DNA of 64,000 nt. Source: Bretschneidera sinensis (taxonomy: Eukaryota; Streptophyta; Magnoliopsida; Brassicales; Akaniaceae). The notes beneath the pieces were generated by a model that saw only the letters and a program-made list of their open reading frames with translations, searched no databases and was not told the origin of the DNA. The translations under genes were made by a program, and so were the position numbers. Positions 1 to 10,976 of this stretch are shown here, in pieces (positions within the stretch are counted from its first letter, which is position 1; the number at the start of each line of letters is the position of its first letter). The DNA lies in contig CM043700.1 of NCBI GenBank assembly GCA_023935145.1, positions 67,373,120 to 67,437,119 of the forward strand. Reading direction: 5' to 3'.

Positions 1-1101
1 AATTTTCTAAAAAATTAAAAATATTAAGTATCATGTTAATTTTTAAAATAGAAAAGCTTGTCGTTGATTTTTATTTCATGATGATCCTTTATATGCATTT
101 ATTTGAGATGTTAGTCCATTTTATTTAATAAAAAAAAATATATCAACAAACATTTCATTTAAAATATGTAATTTTCTATCGTGACGATTTTCGATTTTCA
201 TTTATTTGATGATGTGATAGGCAACAATATCATAAATTTTTTAAAATATAAATATATGAAGTAAAATTTGTGTATACCATATAATAGAATATAAATCCAT
301 TTAAAATATAATTTTAACAGTTTTAAAAAAAAAACGATGATAATTGTTTTTTAAAAGCTCTCTAAAAAATTCTTTGTTAGATATGTTTCATTCCTAATAC
401 TTATATTTTTTTAAAAATACTATTTTTGATACCTAAAAATACTTTAATCATCATAAAAATAATATTCAATTAAAATTTTGATTCTTTAAAAACATTCATT
501 TTGATACTATTTTAATTTTTTGAGAACCAGCACACAATTCAAGGCTCATCTCAATTCAAGGCTCTATCTCTATCTTCACCACTTTTTTTTCTGTCTGGCC
601 TTCCGAGATTTGGTGCATACCCGTACCAAAAGAAACAAGGTGCGGAGAAATTGGTTTATGTTTCTTTTGCATGTTTTTTTCGTTCCTTTTTGATAAAAAA
701 AAGGGAGAGAATAATGCTTGTTTTTATGGCTTTATTGAAAAATGTCAAAACGACAAAGGTACTATTCTCATTGATCGAAAAGTCAAGAGGATAGCTATTA
801 ATTGTGCTGTTAGAATTCTGACCAGAGAAAAGTGAAAGGCAAAACAATAGTAACCAACCTCTGACACTAGGCGATCCAAAAATTGCGGGTACAAAAGAAG
901 CTTAGAATCTTCCCTTTCCTTAATTCCAAAATTCGCAATTACTATAATCCTTATCACTCGTGTTAGCATATTTATGTTTAACCCTCTGATTCAGATATTT
1001 TGATGTAGTAAAACTATGTTTTTATTACTGATCTGTTTATTGAAGTATGCAAGCTCTTTATGACAATGAGACATAACTCAAACCTCATCATATCATGACA
1101 G
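1..1101. other. AT-rich flank without recognisable gene
   Basis: This stretch is strongly AT-rich, with many A and T runs, especially in the first 500 bases. The short open frames at about 656-969 on the - strand have low-complexity hydrophobic translations and resemble no family I know. I see no LTR end or coding domain here. It is the left flank of the SIRE-like element. Confidence 0.6.
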
Positions 1102-2076
1102 TGTTAAATTGCGGAATCAGACAAAGTTAGGGAATCAAAAAAGATTGTGAAATCAAAGAAGATTGTAGAACAAACAAGATCTGCAAATCTACATACTGAA
1201 GATTGTGGAAGATAAGGTAGGCATCTCGATAGGTGTTTGTACATATAGAAGGCATATGGTGAGACATTTGAAGTCAAAGCTAAGGAACGAAGCTAAAGAT
1301 GAACTAGGCACTTAACATGAAAGAGTCGCCTGCTAAAGAAAGAGTCGACTTAGTTTGCATCTGCCAGGAGTAGGCGCCAGTCTAGGCGCTTGGGAGTGAG
1401 TTAGGCACCTACATAGGCCCTTGGGAGAGAGCTAGGTGCTTGACTAGGCGGCTATCCTTGCAACCTGAAGATTGAAAACCGAAGCCTTGAAGAGCCCCAA
1501 TCTACATAGAAGCTGAAGACGTCTGGCAAGACGCCTAGTTAGACGTTTGCAAATACTTGTTGGAAGTCAATCAATTCCATATTTAAATAGATCACAGTCA
1601 TAAGTTCAGAGGATTTTTTGAAATCACACAGGAGCAAATTTCATAATTTACTTACTTGAAGACATATGTGAAGACTATGAATAGTGGAAGCTGAAATGAT
1701 GATAAAACGCACAATATAAAAGCTTGAAATCAGAATCGTTTACTATCAAGTTTTTAGTATTCATTCAGTGAGTTGTAAGACTGTGACTCTTTGTAAGGTG
1801 TGCTTGGTACCCATTAAACGCAAATATTTATAAGATTGATTAACTAATGGAACTCGGTAGACCTAGAAGGCCTATTAAAGAAGTGGAATAGGCACATTCA
1901 TATTTTCGAACCACTATAAAATTACGTGTCCAATTATTTTCTTCCTTATCTCTTTACTTTAGCAAGTCTTTCAATTCTCGTTTTAATAGTGTCTCTAATT
2001 TTAATATGATTTTATTTTTCTAATATCTTCGAATTATTTTGTAGAACCATTTCACCCCCTCTTGGTTTACTTCACA
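1102..2076 (+). repeat. 5' LTR of the SIRE-like element
   Basis: The proposed LTR starts with TGTTAAATTGCGG and ends with TTTACTTCACA directly before the tRNA-Met primer site, giving TG...CA ends and about 975 bp. A TATA-like ATATTTAAATA lies near 1580. Between about 1369 and 1550 there is a cluster of variants of TAGGCGC. The right end is secure because of the primer site. The left end is a best guess, since no 3' LTR is present for comparison. Confidence 0.55.
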
Positions 2077-2077
2077 A

Positions 2078-2090
2078 TTGGTATCAGAGC
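2078..2090 (+). promoter_or_regulatory. Primer binding site, initiator tRNA-Met type
   Basis: TTGGTATCAGAGC begins one base after the LTR end. This is the standard plant copia primer site, complementary to initiator tRNA-Met, where minus-strand cDNA synthesis starts. It fixes both orientation and the LTR end. Confidence 0.9.
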
Positions 2091-2134
2091 AAGTCTCCAT
2101 TCCACTTTATTAACAATCAAGGAGTTCCTAAAAG

Positions 2135-3723
2135 ATGAATTCATACATTACAACTAGTTTTACTCATGCCGAGCAATTTGCCAAATTCAATTCTCCCATC
2201 TTTGATGAAACAAACTATTCATTCTGGAATAAGAGATGGACGGTATACACCAAGAGTATCGACACCAACAACTGGAGGGTAATTGCAAATGCCCTTACAG
2301 GCATACCAAGAAGGTTGGAGATGTCGAAATTGTAAATGATGAAGATGAATGCACTGAACTTGGAAAAGCTCAACGAGAGATCAACAACAAGGCCATACAC
2401 CTACTATATTGTGGAATCAACAAAAATCAATTCAATTGAATTCAGTCATGTAAAACTGCACTAGAGATCTAGAACAAATTAGAAGCTACTTTCGAAGGTA
2501 CGAGCAAGGTAAAGTTAACCGAAACTAATATACTAATGTCGTCTTATGAAACTTCTGGATAGGTGCAAGTGAAAGCATTCTAGAGATGACTATTCGGTTC
2601 ACAGAAATAGTAAATGAATTAAAGTCACTTGGAAAGGAGTTCACTCAAACTAACCTAGTGATCAAGATGATAAGATCTCTATCAAGATAGTGGTTACCCA
2701 AAGTGTTAGCCATCGGAAAATATGAGAAGATCACTACAATGACACTAGAAGATCTTGTCGGCTCACTCATGACACATGATATCAACCTTAGTTCTCTAAA
2801 GGCTAACAAAAACAACTTGAAGAAGTCCATTGCCCTGAAAGCAGCTGATGACGATGAAGGAGAGTTATCCGATGAAGATGGTGAAATTACCTTGATGACC
2901 AGAAAGTTCAAGAGAAATCTTGAAAGATACAAAATGGGCTTAATAAGAATGATTTTTCTACTAATGATTCTTCTCGTAAATCATCATATCAATAAGGTGA
3001 ACCATCAAGAAATAAAGAGCTTGTTTGCTTTGAATGAAACAAGCTTGGACACATTAGGGTCAAATTTCCAAAGCTTAAAGGATCACACAAGATAACCTTC
3101 AAGAAAAAAAAGGCTTTAGTGACAACTTAGAGAGATAGCGAAACCAAACATTTTGATGAAAAAGAGGAAGTCACGAATCTCTACCTCAAGGCCAAAGAAG
3201 GTGAGGAATCTTAACCAATCGATGAGTTAGAGGTAAATGAATCTGATCTTTCCTCTACATACAACGAACTAAAAATGTATTTTTCTCTCTTCTAGATGAA
3301 TATATGAAGCTTAGGACTAGATACAAGTCGCTAAAGAATTCTTCTTCAAAAATCCGAAATGAATTGGATTTAACTACAATTGAAAATTTGTCACTAAAAT
3401 CTAAAATCACATCTTTGAAAAAAGCTAGTCAAAAAGTTCAAAATGAAAACTCAGATTTAAAAGAAACTTTCACTAAATTCCATGAAAGTAGAGAGAATTT
3501 TGAAAAACTACTAGGTTTTCAAAGATATGTATTTGATAAAGAAGGATTGGGTTTTAATCAAGAAGAAAAAGAAAAACCCTACAAAAACATTATGAACAAC
3601 ATGAAAGAATCAGCGCCTAAAAGAAATAAACCAATATATACATGTTCTTTCTATAAAAGAAAATATCATATTTCTAGGTTTTGCTTTGATAGATTGAACA
3701 CTCGTATTTGGGTTCCAAAATGA
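2135..3723 (+). pseudogene. gag: Broken gag of the SIRE-like element
   Basis: Gag forms the cytoplasmic particle that packages element RNA. The N-terminal part reads FNSPIFDETNYSFWNKRW, the usual start of copia gag proteins. The middle (about 2236-3095) continues in other frames and corresponds to the UBN2-type gag region. From 3304 there is a long Lys/Glu/Leu-rich segment with coiled-coil character. A zinc-knuckle-like motif at about 3640-3685 reads CSFYKRKYHISRFC; the expected second cysteine is Tyr, so the knuckle is damaged. The segment ends in RIWVPK, the junction to protease. At least three frame changes and several stops show that it no longer makes a full protein. Confidence 0.8.
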
Positions 3724-4627
3724 ACTTACATACCTAACCCCAAAGGACCCAATCACACATGTGTACCAAAAGCCTTTATATAAATGATTTGTTTTACAGG
3801 TTGAGCTAACTAAGAATAAATACGATAAGTGGTTTCTTAACAGTGCATGCTCACATCACATGACCGGTGACAAGTCAAAATTCACCAAACTCAATTAAAA
3901 AAAAAGAGATAAGGTAACCTTGGCAGACAACACATAGTATGCCATTGAAGGGATAGGAAAAATTGGTAATCCATCAACCTCTATCGAAAATGTTTATTTT
4001 GTAAAAAGGTTAAAGCATAATTTGTTAAGTGTAAGCTAGATGTGTGATAAAGGCTTTCGTGTTATTGTTTAGTCCAAATACTACACTATTTTCGATATAA
4101 AAATAATAAAATAAAATTTACAAGGTATAGACACCAAGACGTTTACATTATAGATTTAAATAATTTGTCTTAACAAAACATCAAGTATTTGTTCACTATA
4201 AATTATGATAGTTGGGTGTGGCATAGAAGATTAGGTCATGTTTCTATGAAACATATTTCTTGTTTAATAAAATACAATTTAGTCATTGGTTTGCCTATAT
4301 TAAATTTTCAAAAAGATCAAGTTTGTGATGCTTGCCAATTAGGAAAGCAACACAAATCTTCTTTTAAAACAAAAATATGATCTCAACATCTAGGGCACTC
4401 CAACTTATTGATCTCACTGGCTAAATTACAACCATGAGTCAAGGTGGTAAGCAATATGCATTTATTATAATTGATGATTTTTCATGTTTTACTTGGGTGT
4501 TGTTTTTACATTCAAAATATCAAGCCTATAACGTTTTAATTCTATTTTGTAACGTGTTTCAAATGAAAAAAGATTTAAATAGTACCTCTGTCCAAAGTGA
4601 TAATGGTCTTGAATTTAAAAATCTAGG
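3724..4627 (+). pseudogene. pol: SIRE-like pol, first part: protease, pre-integrase zinc region, integrase up to the second Asp
   Basis: The protease remnant at about 3830 reads WFLNSACSHHMTGD. The usual catalytic Asp-Ser-Gly has become Asn-Ser-Ala, so it would be inactive. At 4189-4380 lies the pre-integrase zinc region with WHRRLGHVSMKH and CDACQLGKQ. Integrase follows at 4400-4627 with IDDFSCFTWV and the second catalytic Asp in QSDNGLEF. The coding sequence is cut at 4627, exactly at the left CTAGG duplication of the Ogre element. The remaining half starts at 41556. Confidence 0.85.
4623..4627. repeat. Left target site duplication CTAGG of the Ogre element
   Basis: CTAGG lies directly before the TGTAGACACCC start of the Ogre 5' LTR and is repeated perfectly at 41551-41555. 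Five bases is the expected duplication length for plant Ty3/gypsy integrases. Confidence 0.92.
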
Positions 4628-4853
4628 TGTAGACACCCAATTTAGTTCCAAAATTTTTTAATTGACCACGCGCGGGTTCCTATGACGAATCTTTGATCCT
4701 AGTGTGCTTAGACTTGGTAAATGAGGAAATATGGATTTAATTGGGGAGTAAGAGCAATTGTAAGACCCATTTGTTCAATCCATTTAATTTACTGTGGGTT
4801 TAAATCAATTGAAGCTTATTTGATTCAACTAATCCAAGACTAAAGGTAGAGAT

Positions 4854-5739
4854 TGTTGGAGTTTGTCTAAGATTTAAACGGAAAAAGGAAGGAAGAAAAA
4901 TCAATATGTTCAGCTAGGGGTGCACACCAGTATGCGCCATGGCCCAGCCTTGTCCAGGCCATGGTGCCCAGTAAGGAGGAGTGTTGGAGGAAGGGGCAAG
5001 CCATGGCACTGGCTCCCCAAGGCCACAGCGCCCATAATGGATGCAAGTGGAGGTGCTTCAGCCCTATTCAAGTCCGCAACACACCCTGTTTCAGGCTGCG
5101 GCGCTAGGCACACTAATGCACACATATTTCTGCCTTTAGTTGAGTTCGTGAGACATGCTCAAAAAGCATAGGATCACTAAGGATTGATGGAGGGCCATGG
5201 TTAATTGGTCATCAAGATCTAAGGGTGGAGATTAACCCTCAAGATTGAGCAAGAAGTTGGTGCACTATATAAAAGGTCACCTAGCTTCATTCTCATCAAT
5301 TAATTGAGAGATTAAATGAGACACATTGTGACATACAAGTGATCATTACACAAGAGAGAATTGTGTGAGAGTGCAAAGACACAAAACACAAGAGGGACTC
5401 ATTGTAGAGAGGTTGGTTGTAAAGAGAGAAGTAGTATAGATTGTGGGTAGAGTGCTTTTGTAATAGTTCTATCACTTTCTTTCTTCTCTTCTTAGTTCTT
5501 CAAGAACTTGGGTTTCTTGGAGAGGGTTGCTTTATTTTGTAAAGAACTCCATTAATAAGATAGTGCAGAGAGCTTAGAGGAGCTCAGGTGGACGTAGGCA
5601 CATTGCCGAACCTCGATAACAAATTGCTTGTGTTCTTTTATTTTTGCTTTCGTTTGCTGTTTCATTTCTTTACAAGTCATTCTAGACTTGGGTGTTTGGA
5701 AGATCACCACCTGGGCATCTTGTTAGGTGATTATCAACA
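4854..5739 (+). repeat. 5' LTR of the Tnt1/Tork-like element
   Basis: It starts TGTTGGAGTTTGTC and ends TTATCAACA, and pairs with 10090-10976. TATA-like CTATATAAAAGG lies near 5265. The part at 4925-5105 has a cluster of about six related GC-rich words of the type GCCATGGTGC. The 71-83 residue ORFs in this part are by-products of that composition. Downstream, a sequence resembling the tRNA-Met primer site (GGGTATCGGAGC, about 5773) lies 34 bp from the LTR end, further than usual. Confidence 0.9.
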
Positions 5740-5994
5740 GTTTTATCAAAGTTGGAGGAGATTGCACAGCTGGGTATCGGAGCAAGAACAGAAGGTATCG
5801 AAGCAAGACTCCAAGAATCAAAGAACAAACTTCTTGGGTGATTCAAGAACGGAGTAAGGATCAAGATCAAATCGTTTTCTTGAGGATTGATTCAAGAACG
5901 GTGTTGAGATCAATCTTCGATCATGTTCTTGAGGTTTAGAAGAAGTTGGAAAACATTTGTGGGTGCTGCACATATCTGGGATCATCTCCGCAAG

Positions 5995-6855
5995 ATGGGA
6001 TCAAATTTCATTATTGAGAAGTTTGATGGAAAGGGAGATTTTTCCCTGTGGAAGCGGAAGATCAAGGTTGTTCTTATGCAACAAAAGGTGGACTTGGCTA
6101 TTGGAGCAGATGATGCTTTTTCAGTAAGTATCACGGAGGACTAACGGATTGAGATGAAGAAGATGGCATACAACACAATTTTCTTGCACATGTCGAATAG
6201 TGTCACAAGGGAGTGCGAAGACTCGGAAGATCCTCCTGTCATATGGAAGAAACTAGATGAGTTATTTCTTACCAAAACTCTCCCTAACAAGATTTATCTT
6301 TTTAAAAGAATCTTTTCTTTTAAAATGGATCTTAGTAAAGAGTTGCAAGATAATCTTGATGTCTTTAATAAGCTAGTTCAAGATTTGGCTAGTTGTAGTA
6401 TTAAATTCCCAGATGAACAATTGGTTGTTATGTTATTAAATTTTCTTCCTGATTGCTTTGATAGTTTAATTGATGCAATAGAATATGGAAGAGATACATT
6501 AACCAAAGAAATTGTGGTCAATGCTATAAAAGCTCATGATTTCAAAGCCAAGAGTAGGGAGGCATCAAGTGAGGAAGGGTTGTTCGTAAGCGGAAGGCCA
6601 ACAACTCAGAATGTCAGTAGCATTCATGGCAACTACCGGGAGAAATCAAGAGGTAGAGGGCAGAGCCATGGGAGATCTCATTCAAAATCAAGATTTGGAG
6701 AAAAAAGATGCTTCTACTGCAACAAGGAGGGCCAATTCAAGAAGATTGCAAGAAGAAGATGTAGGATGAGAGAAGAAGCTATACCAACAATGGAGAGGCT
6801 TCGATTGCCAAAAGAGAACAACAAGATGATGTTTTTGTTGTATGCTCAAATGTGA
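5995..6855 (+). pseudogene. gag: gag of the Tnt1/Tork-like element
   Basis: I place the start at the ATG at 5995 because the protein then begins just before the conserved IIEKFDGKGDFSLWKRK. The UBN2-type gag domain follows, with WKKLDELFLTKTLPNKIYL and FKMDLSKELQDNLD. One in-frame TAA lies near 6142. The zinc knuckle near 6711 reads CFYCNKEGQFKK: the expected His is Gln and the last Cys is displaced. A frame change near 6730-6800 separates gag from protease; the protease frame can be followed upstream of 6852. The protein would have formed the packaging particle. Confidence 0.85.
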
Positions 6856-9800
6856 GCAGGAGGCAAGGCAGCGAGAAGTGGATTCTGGATTTCGGGTGCA
6901 CTTATCCCATGTGCCCTCACAAGGAATGGTTCAAGAATTTCAAGAAGATCAATGATGGAAGGATTTTCTTGGGGAATGACAATTCTTGCCAATTGAGGGG
7001 GATAGGAGACATCCAGTTGAGGATGTTTGATGGAGTCACAAGGCTGCTGTGAAATGTGAGGTATCTTCCGGATTTGAAGAGGAATTTGATCTCATTGGGG
7101 TAGCTGGATTCCTTGGGGTATTCATATAAAGCAGAGAGAGGAAAGATCAAAGTAACCAAGGGTTCTTTGATAGTGATCAAAGTAGCAATAAAGGATGGAC
7201 TCTATGAGATGATCGGAGAGACAGAAATCAATGATCAAGCAGCAAGCTTAATGGCTGAGATGGATAGGGCAGCCCTTTGGTACACTCGCTTGGGACATAT
7301 GAGCAAAAAGAGCTTGTAAGTTCTTAGCAAGGATGGCCTACTTGGTGGAAACAAAGTAGAGAAACTTGATTTCTGCGAGTGTTGCATTCTTGGGAAGCAA
7401 CCCTGGGTCAGCTTCAACACCGAAGTGCACAAGTCTAAGGGGATCCTTGACTACATTCATTCGGACCTTTGGGGACCAGTAAAAACATCAACACAGGGAG
7501 GTAACTTTTACTTTCTATCTTTAATTGATGATTATTCAAGAAAGGTTTGGGTTTATTTGCTTAAAAATAAATTAGATGCATTGAACAAATTTGTGGTGTG
7601 GAAAAGGTTGCTGGAGACTCAAACAGGTAGGGTAGTTAAGGCTTTACGAGCCGATAATGGCTTAGAATTTTGTAATAAGGATTTTGATAAATTCTATGAA
7701 TTAAATGGCATTCTAAGACATAGAACGGTTGTGAAAACACCTCAGCAAAATGGAGTTGCTGAGAGGATGAATAGAACCCTTATGGAAAAAGTTAGGTGCA
7801 TGTTAATAGGATCCGGTTTACCAAAATATTTTTGGGGGGAAGTTGTGTCTACTGCTGTATACTTCATAAATAGATTGGCCTTTAGAGTTTTAGAGCTCAA
7901 GACTCCCATAGAGATGTGGAGTGGAAAACCTCCTGAGTTGAGCAACCTTAGGACTTTTAGGTGTGCTGCATTTGTACATCAAAAGGACGATAAACTTAAC
8001 CCTAGGTCTAGAAAATGTGTGTTTCTAGGGTATGGTGATGGGGTTAAGGGGTAAAGGTTGTGGTCTTTAGAATCAAAAGGAATGAAACTCATAATAAGTA
8101 GGGATGTTATTTTTAATGAATTGTTATTTCCCTACTTGGAGAAAACTAACCCTGCAGGGGCTAGTGAGCAAACCAGTCCGAAATTTGTGGAGCATCGCAT
8201 CAAGGAGAATTTGGTTCAGGTAGAGCAAGGAAGCCAAGAGGGTTCGGACCGGGTAGAGCCCATTGATGAAGGCCAAGCTCAAGAAACTTACTAGGAGGCT
8301 GAACTGGAATGGGTTGATGCAGCAACTCAAAATGACTACTAGCTCACAAGGGACTGGGAAAGGAGGATTGTTAGACCACCTTTGAGATATGGTTTTACGA
8401 ATGCTAATGTAGCAGCTCATTGGACAGAAGGAGGGATGGTTGAACCAGAAACTTACATGGATGCCATGGAGTGTAAGGATTCGTCAAAGTGGTAACTAGC
8501 TATGGAGAAAAAAATGGATTCTTTGAGGAAGAACAACTCTTGGGAGTTGGTGCCCAAACCAGAAAAACAGAGACTTGTGGATTATAGATGGTTCTACAAG
8601 ATCAAAGAAGGGAATACTCCAGGAGATAAAGTCTGGTATAAATCTAGACTGGTGGAAAAGGGGTTCGCACAAAAAGAAGGCATAGATTTCACCGAAATCT
8701 TCTTACCGGTTGTGAAGTACAAGATGATATGGATAGTATTGGCAATGGTGGTCCAATTTGATTGGGAAATCGAGCAAATGGATGTGAAGACAGTGTTCTT
8801 ACATAGAGGGCTTGATTAGACCATCTACATAGGGCAACCCGAAGGCCATGAGAAAGGAAAGCAGAGAGAGTTGGTGTGCAAATTGAAGAAATCTCTCTAT
8901 AGCCTGAAGCAATCACCTCAGAAATGGAATAAGAGTTTTGATTCCTTTGTAACCAGCCTGGGTTTCATGAGGAGCTACTATAATTCGTGCTTGTATTACA
9001 AGGGGCAGAAGGTGGAGGAAGTGATGATCATCCTGATCTATGTTGATGACATGTTGCTGGTTGGGAGCAGCATGGAAAGGATAAGAAAATTGAAGGCTCA
9101 ACTCAGTGAGGAGTTTGAGAAAAAGGATCTTGGCCATGCACAAAAGATCCTTAGGATGTGTATCATCCGGGAAAGGGAGAGAAACATATTGAAGATCTCT
9201 CAAACTTCTTACATAGAGAAGATGATATATAAGTTCTCTATGGAAGATAGCAAACCAGTGAAGGTTCCCCTTGCTGGTCATTTCAAGTTCTCCAGCGATC
9301 AATATCCGAGATCAGACACGGAGAAGAAAAAAATAGAAAAGGTCCCTTACTCTAGTGCGGTTGGTTTTGTCATGTTCATGATAGTAAGCACTAGACCTGA
9401 CATTGCTCATGCAATAAGTGTTCTCAGTACATTTATGAGTAATCCCAGAAAAGAGCAATGGCTTAGGATGAAGTGGTTACTGAGGTACTTGAAGGGAAGC
9501 CCAGAAGTAAGGCTGGTTTATGAGAAGAGGGGTAAGTTCATCTGCCTTGAGGGTTATGCTGATTCAGACTATGGAGCAAACCGGGATAAAAGGAGATCGA
9601 TTACTTCCTATTTCTTCAACTTAAATGGATGTTATATAAGTTAGAAGGCTCAGTTGTAGCCTATGGTAGCACTCTCAATAGTCTAGGCTGAGTACATAGC
9701 AGCTACGGAAGTCATCAAGGAGGCTATGTAGTGCAAAGGGTTGTTGAAAGAGTTGAAGGTACTAGAGGAGCAGGTTGTGGTGTATTCGAATAGCCAAAGT

Positions 9801-9990
9801 GCATTGCACTTGTGTAAAACTCTAGTGTTCCATGAGAGGACAAATAACATGGATGCTCGGTATCATTTCATCGAGAAATTGTTACAGAAGGATGCATTCA
9901 TGTGGACAAGATAGCCACAGAGGAAAATCCTGCAGATTTAGGCACCAAGGTTCTACCTATAAGTAAGTTCAATCATTGCCTTGAACTACT
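6852..9990 (+). pseudogene. pol: pol of the Tnt1/Tork-like element: protease, integrase, RT, RNase H
   Basis: Domains in order: protease with WILDFGCTYPMCP (usual Asp-Ser-Gly is Asp-Phe-Gly); pre-integrase zinc region around 7270-7400; integrase 7425-8000 with HSDLWGP, ADNGLEF and NGVAERMNRTL, so all three acidic residues are present; RT 8500-9300 with VDYRWFYKIK and catalytic YVDDMLLVG at 9039-9050; RNase H about 9540-9900 with GYADSDYGANRDKRRS. The whole region stays in one reading frame, interrupted by about 12 stops (for example TGA near 7050, TAG at 8292, TAG at 8817, TAG at 9642). Most correspond to CAG, CAA, CGA or TGG codons changed by C-to-T or G-to-A. Confidence 0.9.
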
Positions 9991-10089
9991 TAGGATTGGA
10001 GTCGGTTGATATGATGACTCAAGATGAGTTTGGATACTGAGTTCTCTGCACAATGAGTTTTGTTTAAATGCTTAGACAAAGGTAGAGAT

Positions 10090-10976
10090 TGTCGGAGTTT
10101 GTCTAAGATTTAAACGGAAAAATGAAGGAAGAAAAATCAGCATGTTCAGCAAGGGGTGCACACCAGTGTGCGCCGCGGCCCAACCTTGTCCAGGCCATGG
10201 TGCCCAATAAGGAAGAGTGCTGGAGGAAGGGGAAAGCCATGATGCTGGCTCCCTAAGGCTGCAACGCCCAAAATGGATGCAAGTGGAGGTGCTTCAGCCC
10301 TATTCAAGGCCGCAGCACACCCTGTTTCAGGCCGTGGTGCTAGGCACACTGATGCACACATATTTCAGCCTTTAGTTGAGTTTGTGAGACATGCTCAAAA
10401 TTTATAGGATCACTAAGAATTGATAGAGGGCCATGGTTAATTGGTCATCAAGATCTATGGGTGGAGATTAACCCTTAAGATTGAACAAGAAGTTGGTGCA
10501 CTATATAAAGGGTCACCTAGCTTCATTCTCATCAATTAATTGAGAGATTACATGAGACACATTGTGACATACAAGTGATCATTACATAAGAGAGAATTGT
10601 GTGAGAGTGCAAAGACACAAAACACAAGAGGGACTCATTGTAGAGAGGCTGGTTGTAAAGAGATAAGTAGTATAGATTGTGGGTAGAGTGCTTTTGTAAT
10701 AGTTCTATCACTTTCTTTCTTCTCTTCTTGGTTTTTTAAGAACTTAGAATTCTTGGAGAAGGTTGCTATATTTTGTAAAGAACTCCATTGATAAGATAGT
10801 GCAGAGAGCTTAGAGGAGCTCATGGGGACGTAGGCACATTGCCGAACCTTGATAACAAATTGCTTGTGTTCTTTTCTTTCTTGCTTTCATTTGCTGTTTC
10901 ATTCTTTACAAGTCATTCTAGACTTGGGTGTTTGGAAGATCACCACCTGGGCATCTTGCCTAGGTGATTTCCAACA
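10090..10976 (+). repeat. 3' LTR of the Tnt1/Tork-like element
   Basis: It starts TGTCGGAGTTTGTC after the purine-rich AAAGGTAGAGAT and ends TTTCCAACA. It matches 4854-5739 throughout with scattered substitutions. The next bases, GTCTTCATTTAAAC, resume the Ogre LTR. Confidence 0.9.

Larger units (their letters stand above)
4854..10976 (+). mobile_element. Tnt1/Tork-like Ty1/copia retrotransposon nested in the Ogre 5' LTR
   Basis: A complete element of 6.1 kb with two LTRs of 886 and 887 bp, gag, protease, integrase, RT and RNase H in copia order. It sits inside the Ogre LTR, whose two halves match an uninterrupted stretch of the other LTR around 34743. No target duplication is visible. Instead a PPT-like sequence, AAAGGTAGAGAT, precedes the 5' LTR as well as the 3' LTR. 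Pol stays in one frame for about 3 kb but has about a dozen stops. Confidence 0.92.

Noticed and set aside
4910..5171. ORFs of 71-83 codons on both strands in the copia LTR (again at 10146-10361)
   Set aside because: They lie inside a proven LTR and follow from its GC-rich repeated words; no protein-like features.
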